From Marivita sp003149565 (GTDB taxonomy: Bacteria > Pseudomonadota > Alphaproteobacteria > Rhodobacterales > Rhodobacteraceae), in assembly GCF_965216415.1 (NCBI RefSeq), contig NZ_CBDCFU010000002.1: 64,000 nt of DNA; one strand, 5' to 3'. Made by a program: the position numbers and the translations under genes. Below the pieces are notes generated by a model that saw only the letters and a program-made list of their open reading frames with translations, was not told the DNA's origin and made no database searches. The first letter of the stretch is position 1. Every line of letters begins with the position of its first letter. Of this stretch, positions 51,497-59,490 are shown in pieces.

Positions 51497-52210
51497 TCAG
51501 GCCATCTCGGTGCGCATGGCGCGGGTCTGATTGCGATCGGTCCTGTAGGCATCGGCGGCGGTCACAAGCGCGCGGAAAATTGCGCGCTGTCTGTGGGCGT
51601 AGAAGAGATGTTCTGGATGCCATTGGACGCCAAGCGCGAACGGATCACGCACGCGTTCGATGGCCTGCACCATGCCGCCGGTATCGCGCGCCGAGACCCG
51701 GAGGCCCTGACCGAGCCGATCCACGGCCTGTGAATGCAACGCATTCACCTTCATCGGCTGCTCACCGCTGATGAGCGAAAGGTGGGTCGCTGCCTCGACG
51801 CAAATCTCGCGTTTGGGAAGGATCGTTGTGATTTTTCGATCAGGCCCAAATGTCGTCCATGCGTCCTGATCAAGCGTGCCGCCGAGAGCGACGTTCAGCA
51901 TCTGCGACCCGCGACAGATGCCGAGCACCGGAATGTTCTGCTCTAGTGCAGCTTCGGCCAGGCATCGTTCCAATTCGTCGCGCTTGGGATCAAGCCGTGC
52001 GGATACGCCCAGCTTGCCACCGTAGAGTTCCGGGCCAATGTCGTCACCGCCGCCGATGATCAAGCCATCCACGCCGGCAAGATCTGCGACGCGGCCAACG
52101 CCCCAGCGCACACCACGTCCGCCAGTGATCCAGAGATTCAGGTTGATCAGTGGATACACCCGCCATCCGGTTCGGGATGATGTCGTTACGGCGATCAGCG
52201 GTCGGCTCAT
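51497..52210 (-). CDS. Peptidase C26 / class-I glutamine amidotransferase-like hydrolase
   Basis: 237 residues of the gamma-glutamyl hydrolase/PuuD family. The nucleophile elbow GICRGSQMLNVALGG lies near residue 98 and the catalytic histidine in GVQWHPEHLF near 193; ADLAGVDGLIIGGGDDIGPELYG near 45 provides the oxyanion strand. It cleaves gamma-glutamyl amide bonds in characterised relatives. It overlaps the amidoligase gene by four bases and is last in a seven-gene operon, so ligase and hydrolase are likely to act on the same bond or product. Confidence 0.85.
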   Translation of the reverse strand: MSRPLIAVTTSSRTGWRVYPLINLNLWITGGRGVRWGVGRVADLAGVDGLIIGGGDDIGPELYGGKLGVSARLDPKRDELERCLAEAALEQNIPVLGICRGSQMLNVALGGTLDQDAWTTFGPDRKITTILPKREICVEAATHLSLISGEQPMKVNALHSQAVDRLGQGLRVSARDTGGMVQAIERVRDPFALGVQWHPEHLFYAHRQRAIFRALVTAADAYRTDRNQTRAMRTEMA

Positions 52211-53178
52211 AAGTCTGCCCTTGCGCCGTTTGACGCCAAAAGGGCGTCGATGGTTTGAACCCAGACCGATTTACGTTCGAACCAAGCTGCGTCATGGGTC
52301 TTCCACGCGCTGCGCAGCGCGCTCAGAAGCGCTTCGTTGGCCGCCACCAACTCAACCTGACGCCAGAGCTGCCAAGGTTGGAGAAGGCTCCAATCGGCTT
52401 CGTCTATGCGGCTGTCTGGCAAACGGAAATGAAAGGTTGGTCGCGCCGACGTTTTGTCCTCGACGTTAAACACCTTATCAAACAGCTCCGGTTCAGCATG
52501 TTTGAAGAGCGGAAAGAGATCGAGGCTTTGATTGCGGCTTGTCACATGTCTGGCGAAGACCTGCATGACATCGGCAAGGCTTTCGAATGTGGTGTTGACC
52601 AATTCAGAAATCAAAGCGCGCGGCCATGCTTCGACGAAAGGCATCATTCGACGGGTCGTGTCCACCTTTTCCTTGTCGCGCAGCCAAGGTTCAAGCAGCG
52701 CATAGGCGGTTATGGTGTCAAGCGTGTGCCGGTGATCGGGCGCCACCACTTCGGGGTTGAGGTGCACGCCGAAGCCCAGCAGCACGCCGCTGCGTGATCC
52801 CATGGCTCCTGCTTGACGTAGCGCCGTACACACCGAGTTGAAGCGTTCCAACTGCGCACGGCTCAGCGGAGGGGTGACGACCTCAACCGGGATCAGCCCG
52901 CGAAACGCGTCGAGACTTTCCTTGAGAAAGGGGAGGTCTTCGCGTTTGCGCAACGTGATGTCCAGCTCGACACCGATATCGCCAAACTCCGTGTCGCAGA
53001 CGGTAACACTGTGATCGCCACCGTCCTTGACTGTTCCTCCGAATTCCCGGGCGATCAAATCGCCGGTTTCGTGTTCGGTCGGGCCCGCAAATTCGATCTC
53101 GATTCCGCAGAGACGATCATTGCCGTCTGCGGTTTGCTCCACGGGCAAAGGAGGAAGGGTTGGGCTGATTTCAGTCAT
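52207..53178 (-). CDS. Amidoligase family protein (glutamine-synthetase-like fold, Amidoligase_2)
   Basis: 323 residues. NDRLCGIEIEFAGPTEHE near residue 20 contains the G-x-E-x-E metal/ATP-binding strand of this family, VELDITLRKRED near 70 a second acidic strand, and GFGVHLNPEVV near 140 the histidine strand. Known family context predicts ATP-dependent amide bond formation between amino groups and carboxylates, often beside class-I amidotransferases. No signal peptide. It starts one base after the AI-2E-type gene. The product is not known. Confidence 0.8.
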   Translation of the reverse strand: MTEISPTLPPLPVEQTADGNDRLCGIEIEFAGPTEHETGDLIAREFGGTVKDGGDHSVTVCDTEFGDIGVELDITLRKREDLPFLKESLDAFRGLIPVEVVTPPLSRAQLERFNSVCTALRQAGAMGSRSGVLLGFGVHLNPEVVAPDHRHTLDTITAYALLEPWLRDKEKVDTTRRMMPFVEAWPRALISELVNTTFESLADVMQVFARHVTSRNQSLDLFPLFKHAEPELFDKVFNVEDKTSARPTFHFRLPDSRIDEADWSLLQPWQLWRQVELVAANEALLSALRSAWKTHDAAWFERKSVWVQTIDALLASNGARADL

Positions 53179-53179
53179 T

Positions 53180-54205
53180 CTACGCCTGTGTCGGAGCCAG
53201 TGTCTTATCCGTATCCGGTCGTTGTTCCGGCGTATTTGCCATAAAGGCGGTGACCCAAACCAGAACCGGCAAGGACACGATACCGCCGATTGGACCCCAG
53301 AGCCATAGGCCGAACAAGATGGCAAGAAACACCACAAGCGGATTGAGTTGCAAGCGCTGGCCAACCAGCGTTGGCGTCACAAACTGTGCTTCGGTCATGT
53401 TCAAGGTTAAATAGGCGAGGGCAGGCAAAACAGCGTAGAGTCCTGTGAATTCGGTGAAACCCACGACGCCCAGTGAGACCAAAAGCAACACCGGTCCGAG
53501 ATAGAGCACGAAATTCAGGAAAAAGGCGGCGGCGCCCCACAGGATCGGGTTTGGCACGCCGATGGCTGTCATCACCGCAAAGACGGCCAGGCCCAGACCG
53601 GCATTGATTGTCGTGACAGTGATGAAATAATGCGACACGGCGCGGTCCGCCTGCCGAAGCGAGACGGCATGATGTTTGAATGCGGCGTATATCTCGTTCT
53701 GGGTCAGGGTGAAAAAGAAGAACGTTCCTGCAAGCGTCAGAAGCTGCGCGGCAAAGTTGGGTGCAACCCATAGCGCGTCGAGCAGGCTGGGCATCGCCTC
53801 TTCGACAGCCTGCCCATCCTCCGCAAGTGATTGTTCGAGTTCGAACTGTACGGATTCCAATCCACGAATGGCGCGGCTGGCGTCGATCACCCAGTAGCGG
53901 ATTTCATCTTCGATCCTGGGAACCTGACCGATCAAATCCATCGCAATCGGACCAAGACCGGCGATCAACAAGACAGTGAACGCACCCACGCAGATGAGGC
54001 TGATGCTGGCGCTGACCGCCCGTGGTACGCCGAGGCGTGCAAGCAAGCGCATGCCCGGTGCGGCGACGATGGCAAGCACCAACCCAAGCGTGACAGGCGC
54101 TAGCAGCCCCTGCGCCAACTTCATGGCGGTAACAACCGCCACCATCGCCACAAGGGCGATGGCGACGGTTTGAATGGTGCCGCTCGTCGGAATGCGCGTG
54201 CTCAT
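53180..54205 (-). CDS. AI-2E family transporter (UPF0118 permease)
   Basis: 341 residues, with helices in the first 90 residues, a periplasmic/cytoplasmic middle domain rich in acidic helices (RIEDEIRYWVIDASRAIRG) and a C-terminal bundle. VLYLGPVLLLVSLGVVGF, TLNMTEAQFVTPTLVGQRLQL and LWLWGPIGGIVSLPVLVW are family marks. Members include the E. coli AI-2 exporter TqsA and sodium/proton antiporters. In this operon it could export a product of the downstream amidoligase. One-base overlap with the preceding gene's stop (TGATG). Confidence 0.85.
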   Translation of the reverse strand: MSTRIPTSGTIQTVAIALVAMVAVVTAMKLAQGLLAPVTLGLVLAIVAAPGMRLLARLGVPRAVSASISLICVGAFTVLLIAGLGPIAMDLIGQVPRIEDEIRYWVIDASRAIRGLESVQFELEQSLAEDGQAVEEAMPSLLDALWVAPNFAAQLLTLAGTFFFFTLTQNEIYAAFKHHAVSLRQADRAVSHYFITVTTINAGLGLAVFAVMTAIGVPNPILWGAAAFFLNFVLYLGPVLLLVSLGVVGFTEFTGLYAVLPALAYLTLNMTEAQFVTPTLVGQRLQLNPLVVFLAILFGLWLWGPIGGIVSLPVLVWVTAFMANTPEQRPDTDKTLAPTQA

Positions 54206-54969
54206 CAGGCGGTCTGTTTTCCGTCAGAAAACTCGGCGCGCGCTTCGCGGATACCGCTGTCAACGGCGGCTTTGCCTTGACGCTCAAGCTTGGCGACTTC
54301 GTCGCGCAGGACGGCCTCGGCATCACGCATCATCTTGTCGCGCGTTGCGCCCATCAGTTCGGTTTCTGCCTTGGTGGATGGCAGCAAAGCTCCGATCAAT
54401 GCGCCAATCCCGGCCACAATGGCCCCGGTCAGGAAGGGCTGGCTTTGATGTGCATCGCGCGCTTTTTGCGATGAGCGACGAGCTTGGCGTTCCAGCTTTT
54501 CCTGCGCGTCGATCACCTTGAGCCGCGCTTCCGTCACGCGGGCGCGCGCCTCGGGGGAGAGTTTGTCCAGGCCCTTGTCGACAGACTTGCGAAGGGTCGA
54601 GGCGGATTGCGTATTTGCGAACCGTCCGGTCTGCACCCGCTGGCGTGTTTTCATCTGACGATCTGCCCGGGCAATTCGGTCATCGTGGCCCTCCATTTGA
54701 TCGTAAGAAGTCAGGCCTGGTTCCCGCTTTTGACCGCTGTTCAGTGCGATGAGCGCTGCTCCGATCCCGATCAAAGCAAGGCCAGATGGCGCATTTTTGG
54801 CCTTGTCCAAGGCCGCCGCGACAACGGTCTGACCGAGATCGGCGGTCTGACCAACAGCGCGTTTTGCACGGGCTTCGGGGTTGACGGATGAGGCGAGGTT
54901 GCTGATGTGGTCTGTCAGCTGTGCGCGATGGCTTTCGGCATTGCGTTCGAGTTGATCTGCATTAGGCAC
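54205..54969 (-). CDS. DUF3618-like stress protein with two hydrophobic segments
   Basis: 254 residues. The N-terminus QLERNAESHRAQLTDHISNLASSVNPE matches the DUF3618 helix. A hydrophobic segment (SGLALIGIGAALIAL) lies near residue 62, a long charged coiled coil at 95-175, and a second glycine-rich segment (FLTGAIVAGIGALIGALLP) near 180. Similar to proteins found with DUF883 and holin-like genes in stress operons, probably membrane-associated. Overlaps the upstream gene by eight bases. Confidence 0.75.
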   Translation of the reverse strand: MPNADQLERNAESHRAQLTDHISNLASSVNPEARAKRAVGQTADLGQTVVAAALDKAKNAPSGLALIGIGAALIALNSGQKREPGLTSYDQMEGHDDRIARADRQMKTRQRVQTGRFANTQSASTLRKSVDKGLDKLSPEARARVTEARLKVIDAQEKLERQARRSSQKARDAHQSQPFLTGAIVAGIGALIGALLPSTKAETELMGATRDKMMRDAEAVLRDEVAKLERQGKAAVDSGIREARAEFSDGKQTA

Positions 54970-55363
54970 GGGACATCTCCTTGATAATTTCGATGTCGGA
55001 TTTGACTTGTTTCATGGTGCGGGTGGGCGCCAACGCGCTCGCTGAAAGGCGGGATTTCCCGATCAGTGCGAAGACCAGAGCAATCGCGAGACAGGCAATA
55101 GCCACGATCAAAGCTGCCCAATGATACGCGACGCCAAGAGCTGCGATCCCGAGAATGGCTGCTACGGAAAGCGCGACGAGGCCGACCAGAGCGACGAGCA
55201 GGGCAAGGGCAAACAGGGCCAGACCGCCGCCGGCGCGCGCTGCATTGTCGGATAGTTCCTGCCGCGCCAGCTGCAGCTCCGTTCGCAAAAGCGCACGGCC
55301 TTCGGTAATGATGCCAGCGATCATGGTCCGAAAATCAGTCGGTTCTTTGGTGCGTTGTGTCAC
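54962..55363 (-). CDS. Phage-holin-like membrane protein (DUF1469)
   Basis: 133 residues: amphipathic N-terminal helix (AGIITEGRALLRTELQLARQELSDNAARA) and two membrane helices (LALFALALLVALVGLVALS and ALIVAIACLAIALVFALIG). This is the usual DUF1469 layout; despite the name these are not phage proteins in this context. GTG start at 55363 overlaps the previous stop (GTGA), with GAGGTGG upstream. Confidence 0.8.
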   Translation of the reverse strand: MTQRTKEPTDFRTMIAGIITEGRALLRTELQLARQELSDNAARAGGGLALFALALLVALVGLVALSVAAILGIAALGVAYHWAALIVAIACLAIALVFALIGKSRLSASALAPTRTMKQVKSDIEIIKEMSRA

Positions 55364-55809
55364 TGTTCCACCTCTGCGCTTTGCAGATGCCCAGACCAAG
55401 GATCAGTTTCGTCCTCGGCTGTTGAATGCGTGCCCTCTCCGGATTTGATGAACCGCGCCGCGGCAAAGCCAAGAAGTGCAGCCCCGCCCAAAAAGAGGAG
55501 CGGATTTTTGCGAGCAAATACAGCGACGTCGTCGGCCATCTCATCCACCGGTTTGTCACGCAGCTGTGCCGCGACTGAGCTTATCTGAGCAGAGATCTGG
55601 TTCAGCGCGGCTGCCTGCAGACTGTCGGAATCAAATTCATCTCCTGCGGCATCGGCCGCGCTGGCAGTGGATTCGGCTGTATCGATTGCTTCGCTGCGTG
55701 CTTGCTCTGCCTGCTGTTGCGCTGCGGCGGAAACGTGGTCGGTCGCATCATTGGCAAGTTTCGTGGCACGCTCTTTGGCAGTGTGGATGGTTGACTGTGT
55801 GTTGGGCAT
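55360..55809 (-). CDS. DUF883-like membrane-anchored helical protein
   Basis: 149 residues. A long alanine/glutamine-rich helix (ATDHVSAAAQQQAEQARSEA and onward, residues 20-100) is followed by NPLLFLGGAALLGFAAARF, the glycine-rich C-terminal helix typical of the ElaB/YqjD/DUF883 group, which binds ribosomes at the membrane in E. coli. AGGAGG precedes the ATG. Second gene of the stress operon, 24 bases after the DUF2383 gene. Confidence 0.75.
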   Translation of the reverse strand: MPNTQSTIHTAKERATKLANDATDHVSAAAQQQAEQARSEAIDTAESTASAADAAGDEFDSDSLQAAALNQISAQISSVAAQLRDKPVDEMADDVAVFARKNPLLFLGGAALLGFAAARFIKSGEGTHSTAEDETDPWSGHLQSAEVEQ

Positions 55810-55833
55810 TTTGGCCTCCTGAAAAAAGCCGAA

Positions 55834-56271
55834 TTAAACGGTCTGAAGGATGTTATTGATTTTGCTCTGCAGCGTGTCGCGCTGACCCTTCAGCGTGTCG
55901 TGCAAGGGGTCTTGAGGTGACAGGCATTTGATCGCGTCGTCGTAGCGCTTCACGACCGTCTCTTCCCCATCGGCAACGGTATTCAGCGCGTCGCCGTCAA
56001 GATCGGTGAACGTGTCGCGAATACGGACAACCGCTTTATGCACGTTGGCCATCAGTGTGCCCGCGCGGTCTAGTTCCAGACCTTGTTTGGACGCGACACG
56101 TTCAATCGCGGCGATGTCTTCGTCGTGCTGGCTGCGTAGGTCCTGAATGCAGCCGCGGATCGAAGGCTCGGCCCGTTCAACAAACTCATCATATCCTTCG
56201 CGGATGTCTATCAGAGTGTCGAACAAAGATTGCACACAGTTGTGAAGATCGTGTCGTGCTGTCTCGGACAT
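55834..56271 (-). CDS. DUF2383 ferritin-like four-helix protein
   Basis: 145 residues, all-helical: LHNCVQSLFDTLIDIREGYDEF, then IQDLRSQHDEDIAAIERVASKQG and ALNTVADGEETVVKRYDDAI. This follows the PA2169/DUF2383 family, related to ferritin-like proteins and often stress-induced. AAGGAGG is five bases before the start. First gene behind the EcfG-type promoter at 56296-56320. Whether it binds metal is not clear from the visible residues. Confidence 0.8.
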   Translation of the reverse strand: MSETARHDLHNCVQSLFDTLIDIREGYDEFVERAEPSIRGCIQDLRSQHDEDIAAIERVASKQGLELDRAGTLMANVHKAVVRIRDTFTDLDGDALNTVADGEETVVKRYDDAIKCLSPQDPLHDTLKGQRDTLQSKINNILQTV

Positions 56272-56295
56272 GTTGGCCTCCTTAGCATGTTTGAG

Positions 56296-56320
56296 AACGC
56301 GGCAGGGTGAGCAGAGTTCC
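56296..56320 (-). promoter_or_regulatory. EcfG-type promoter of the seven-gene stress operon
   Basis: On the minus strand: GGAAC (56320-56316), 16 bases, CGTT (56299-56296). The -10 element ends 24 bases before the DUF2383 start. It is the only promoter-like motif seen before the continuous leftward run of seven genes ending at 51497. Confidence 0.75.
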
Positions 56321-56516
56321 CTCGGCATGCGAGCAAATCGAAAATCATTTGTGCAAGCGGCCCGGAAAACGGGTCAGCCGAATGGCTATGTCATCTGCGC
56401 AGAGCAGCGTGACGTTCCTATACGCGCACAACGCAATGTCGGCAGGACGTTGAGCATAGAAAACCTATGTCAAATCACGCAGGTACACGGGCCATGGTCC
56501 GAGGCGGGCCCGCTGA

Positions 56517-57266
56517 TCAGATCAGGGGACGAGCTTGCGTCATGATATTGTTTGAGAAACCCAAATCGGCCAGTTCCTTTGGTTGGTGGACCGTCAGCGT
56601 GTCTTCTGCCCACGTCGCGATCCCCTGACTGCGCAACTTGGCTAGAGTTTTGTTTGTATGGACCAATGAGAGGCCCATCGCGTCGGCGATATCCTGCTGT
56701 TTATAGGGCAAGGGCACTTGGTCATTTTGGTTGAGACCCAAGGCGGACAGCCGTGTGTAAAAGCGGTTCAGGACCCACGCTATCTTGGCCATCCCATCCA
56801 TTTGGCCGACAGCGGCAAGCATTTCGCCCAACAAATGCTCCTCGGTCGCGGCAATGTGAGTCAGATCGAACGCCCGTTGCGGCTGTTGGCTGAACAGGTT
56901 CCACAACTCGGATCGGTTGAAGACACACATTGTCATGATTGTGGTGGCCTCGACGGAATGGCGCATCGTCCCCATCACACCGCTTTGCAAGCCAATGAAA
57001 TCGCCGGGCAAGATGAAGCCAACGACTTGGCGGCTTCCATCCTCCAGCATCTTGAAACGCAGCCCCATCCCATCAAGCGCAGTATAAAGTTGAGACGACG
57101 ACGCGCCTTGGGCCAGAATTTCGGTGCCTGGCTGGGCGACAAACTCACCCATTTTGAACTTGGACATGAATTGCACTTCGCCACGCGACATATTTTCGAA
57201 CATGTCGAGACTGGGAATGTCCCGAACGATGTTGAAAAGCGTTTTGGGCGACGCTGCGGATTTCAT
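56517..57266 (-). CDS. Crp/Fnr family regulator split by an IS, with an IS-derived N-terminus
   Basis: The host-coded part (about residues 18-249) has a cyclic-nucleotide-type sensor fold (LAQGASSSQLYTALDGMGLRF, then PGDFIGLQSGVMG) and a C-terminal winged helix (KQQDIADAMGLSLVHTNKTLAKL near 195). The first 17-18 residues (MKSAASPKTLFNIVRDI) are encoded by the end of the IS256 element. Joining the flanks without the IS and one target copy restores MKTNCENCPLRSLDMFEN from an ATG at 58700 with AGGAG upstream. The hybrid ATG lies two bases past the transposase stop and has no ribosome site of its own, so any product depends on coupling. Confidence 0.85.
   Translation of the reverse strand: MKSAASPKTLFNIVRDIPSLDMFENMSRGEVQFMSKFKMGEFVAQPGTEILAQGASSSQLYTALDGMGLRFKMLEDGSRQVVGFILPGDFIGLQSGVMGTMRHSVEATTIMTMCVFNRSELWNLFSQQPQRAFDLTHIAATEEHLLGEMLAAVGQMDGMAKIAWVLNRFYTRLSALGLNQNDQVPLPYKQQDIADAMGLSLVHTNKTLAKLRSQGIATWAEDTLTVHQPKELADLGFSNNIMTQARPLI
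57205..57236. repeat. Left target duplication and terminal inverted repeat
   Basis: TCGAGACT (57205-57212) is the target copy. The IS end then reads GGGAATGTCCCG and continues to GATGTTGAA at 57236. Mismatches with the right end are at positions 4 and 13-15. Confidence 0.93.
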
Positions 57267-58659
57267 GGTTATGCGGCCTGAGCCACCGGGTCAACCGGCG
57301 CATCAGTTTCTGGGGCGCGGTGCTTGTCCAACGCGGCCTTCAAGTCGGGCAGTTGCTTGTAGGCTTTGAGGCGGCGAAAGCCCTTGCCTGCTTCGAGCAT
57401 GCCGGCGGCGGTCCAGCGTAGCGCCATCTGGGCATCACGCCAGCGCTTCACATTTCGACAGACCTGACGGATCACAGCATTCATCGACTCGATGATGTTC
57501 GTGGAAGCCAATGATCGGCGCAATTCCGAAGGGACGCCGAGGCGGATCACGGTCAGGATCTCGTCTAACCCTTCCAGGATCGTTCGGCTGATGCCGGGTG
57601 CTTCCAGCTCCAGACGTCGCGCCAGATTGCGTAGAAGACGTTCCGCTTTTTCCGCGTCATCGAGCTTCCATGCCTGTTTCAGCGCGTGGCGGACCGCAGC
57701 GTGATGCTTCGGGTCAATCCGCTCGGCGATATTGCGCGCCTTGTGAACCTGGCAGCGCTGGATCGGGATGTCCGCGCCGAATGTCCTGCGAATTGCCTTA
57801 CTCAAGGCCTTGGCTCCATCGACGATGAACAGCCTGCAGGCTTCGGGGTCCAGCCCGCGCTCAATCAGATTGTCCAGAAGCGCTTGCACGGTGGCAGCGT
57901 TTTCTGTGGCACCTTCAACCACGCCGAGCGGATGCTTATGCCCTTCAATATCAATGCCAACAGCGCCGATCATCAACAGCTTGTCGGTCATGTGCAGGCC
58001 ATCAATTTGGATCACCAGAAGATCAAGGTGCGATAAGTCCGAAGCCATCCATTCGCCCATACGCGCTTCGGTCAGCGCCTTGAAACGTCGCGAGACCGCC
58101 GATTTCGACAGGCCTGAACCATCTTGCGAGGGAACCCCCGCTTCGGGCAAACGAACGGCCCGCCCAAACTTGCGTGTCGCCACGTTTATCAGCATCAGGT
58201 TCATCGCCCATTCATCCAGCCAGCCGGCCTCGGCGGCCTCCTGCCAACTGGGCAGCGGCATCTCCTTCCCGGTGGCTTTCGACCGTACGCGGGGACGCTC
58301 CAACTCCACCTTGCCGCCTTGGAACCCAAGGCGACCTCGGGTCGTGCCCCAGCGGTGGCCTGGCTTATCGGCGTTGCGCGCGTGTGCCTCGCCGGCCAAT
58401 TTCAATGCGTCGCTTTCCATCATCTCGCTGAGCGCTGAAACTCCCGCCAGCAGGCAGAACTGGTCAAAGCTCTGCCCCACTGCCTCCCAAGCACCGGCAA
58501 CGGCGCCACGCAGATCATTCTGGCTGGCCAGCGCCGCCTGCGATGTCGTAGTCTTCTTCATGGTGTTGCTTTCCTTTCGGTTTGAACACCCCGAGCCTAC
58601 GGCTCAGGGAAAGCAACGCCACCCTTTACGAAAAGTTCAACATCAACCGGGACATCCCC
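57213..58659. mobile_element. Complete IS256-family insertion sequence (1447 bp)
   Basis: Bounded by 24-bp terminal inverted repeats that match at 20 positions (57213-57236 and 58636-58659, both beginning GGG at the outer edge) and by an exact 8-bp target duplication TCGAGACT. It contains one leftward transposase gene. The close match of the ends, the exact duplication and the intact transposase suggest a recent, possibly active insertion. It lies inside codon 14 of a Crp/Fnr gene. Confidence 0.95.
57269..58561 (-). CDS. IS256-family (mutator) transposase
   Basis: 430 residues, full length for the family. DDE residues are visible in order: IQIDGLHM near residue 190, FIVDGAKAL near 250, and the glutamate in STNIIESMNAVIR near 362. 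The QRCQVHKARNI and CRNVKRWRDAQMALRWTAAGM segments are family hallmarks. GGAAAG is upstream of the ATG. The stop lies 53 bases inside the left end of the element. Intact, so the element could be mobile. Confidence 0.95.
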   Translation of the reverse strand: MKKTTTSQAALASQNDLRGAVAGAWEAVGQSFDQFCLLAGVSALSEMMESDALKLAGEAHARNADKPGHRWGTTRGRLGFQGGKVELERPRVRSKATGKEMPLPSWQEAAEAGWLDEWAMNLMLINVATRKFGRAVRLPEAGVPSQDGSGLSKSAVSRRFKALTEARMGEWMASDLSHLDLLVIQIDGLHMTDKLLMIGAVGIDIEGHKHPLGVVEGATENAATVQALLDNLIERGLDPEACRLFIVDGAKALSKAIRRTFGADIPIQRCQVHKARNIAERIDPKHHAAVRHALKQAWKLDDAEKAERLLRNLARRLELEAPGISRTILEGLDEILTVIRLGVPSELRRSLASTNIIESMNAVIRQVCRNVKRWRDAQMALRWTAAGMLEAGKGFRRLKAYKQLPDLKAALDKHRAPETDAPVDPVAQAA

Positions 58660-58667
58660 TCGAGACT
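58636..58667. repeat. Right terminal inverted repeat and target duplication
   Basis: The right end reads TTCAACATC, then CGGGACATCCCC up to 58659, followed by the second target copy TCGAGACT (58660-58667). Confidence 0.93.
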
Positions 58668-58700
58668 TCTGAGAGGGCAATTCTCGCAATTCGTTTTCAT
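58660..58700 (-). pseudogene. Severed 5' end of the Crp/Fnr gene
   Basis: From an ATG at 58700 with AGGAG two to three bases upstream, the minus strand encodes MKTNCENCPLRSL and then runs into the IS. The C-x-x-C-P-L-R motif is common at the N-terminus of Fnr-like proteins of this group. Removing the IS and one 8-bp repeat joins it in frame to the main gene at 57212. In the present sequence this fragment would be translated into IS sequence only. Confidence 0.85.
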
Positions 58701-58780
58701 AACTCCTCGCTATGTCATAGTTTAATGCAAAGCTTGTCGTTTGATGTCATTTGTGGCCGGATGCCTAGGGAAAATGCACG

Positions 58781-59149
58781 ATGACCGAGTTGTTTGAGTC
58801 CGATCCAAAAGCCTTGATTGTGTCGAACAATGTGATTGAGGCCGATGATTTGACTGAGATGTTGACGGAACAAGGTCTTGATCCTGTTGTCCACGTCCGC
58901 GATGTCGAGGGTGCTCAAGCCGTTTTGGAGCAGCGAAGCGCCAACCTACGACTGGTGATCTGTGGTCTGTCGATGCACGAAACCGACGCGTGCTCATTCG
59001 TTCAGGAACAAATGAAAAGTACGTGGTCTCTGCTGCTGATTGACCCGCCTGACGCACAAGACGGTCAAGAGGGATGTGGCGTTTTACTGCGTCCCTTCTC
59101 GACCGCCGACATGATGGCAGTTTTATTGCGGATGGGTTTGACGTCTTAA
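58781..59149 (+). CDS. Receiver-like protein without the phospho-acceptor aspartate
   Basis: 122 residues with a CheY-like pattern: ALIVSNNVIEADDLTEMLTEQG (first strand and helix), RLVICGLSMHETDA (third strand) and LLLRPFSTADMMAVLLRMG (fifth strand and last helix, where lysine would be in K-P). The acidic pocket after the first strand is N-N rather than D-D, the acceptor position in VICGL is cysteine, and the lysine is arginine. It is a pseudo-receiver. Divergent from the interrupted Crp/Fnr gene and overlapping the convergent DUF883 gene by four bases. Confidence 0.65.
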   Translation: MTELFESDPKALIVSNNVIEADDLTEMLTEQGLDPVVHVRDVEGAQAVLEQRSANLRLVICGLSMHETDACSFVQEQMKSTWSLLLIDPPDAQDGQEGCGVLLRPFSTADMMAVLLRMGLTS

Positions 59150-59436
59150 TAGCGCTTGGTCAGCGCAAGGCCTAAGACCAAACCTACCCCCATGGCGCCC
59201 AGCACGGCCAGCGTGGGATTGCGCCGAACGGCGCTGTCAAATTCGCCTTGGTAGGTCTGCACATAGTCAGAGCCCGTCTGCACCGCATTCGACGCGCCGT
59301 CGCGAACCGATTGGGCTGCTTGGTTCATACTGTCTTGCGCGTCCGAAACGGTCTCGCGCAACTTGTCCGAAGCGCTTGCCTTTGTGCTTTTGTGATCAGT
59401 GGGTTGCGCGTGAGTGTTTGTGTCAGTCGCTGTCAT
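59146..59436 (-). CDS. DUF883 family protein (ElaB/YqjD-like)
   Basis: 96 residues: charged helix (KLRETVSDAQDSMNQAAQSVRDGA) followed by RRNPTLAVLGAMGVGLVLGLALTKR, the C-terminal membrane anchor of the DUF883 family. GAAGGAGAGG precedes the start. A perfect leftward EcfG-type promoter lies 28 bases upstream of the start, so it is a likely member of the general-stress regulon. E. coli relatives bind ribosomes in stationary phase. Confidence 0.82.
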   Translation of the reverse strand: MTATDTNTHAQPTDHKSTKASASDKLRETVSDAQDSMNQAAQSVRDGASNAVQTGSDYVQTYQGEFDSAVRRNPTLAVLGAMGVGLVLGLALTKRY

Positions 59437-59463
59437 GATACCTCTCCTTCTTTTCACCGGCTC

Positions 59464-59488
59464 AACGTGTCGCTCGGCGCAAAGTTCC
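59464..59488 (-). promoter_or_regulatory. EcfG-type promoter for the DUF883 gene
   Basis: Minus strand: GGAAC (59488-59484), 16 bases, CGTT (59467-59464). Full consensus match, back-to-back with the rightward promoter at 59491. Confidence 0.75.
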
Positions 59489-59490
59489 CT

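Noticed and set aside
54962..55363. Phage origin of the holin-like gene
   Set aside because: DUF1469 proteins carry the holin name by similarity only, and all surrounding genes are stress genes with no phage structural genes.
57213..57266. The ATG at 57266 as the natural start of the Crp/Fnr gene
   Set aside because: The first 17-18 codons lie within the IS terminal region, and deleting the IS with one target copy gives a better start with a ribosome site at 58700.
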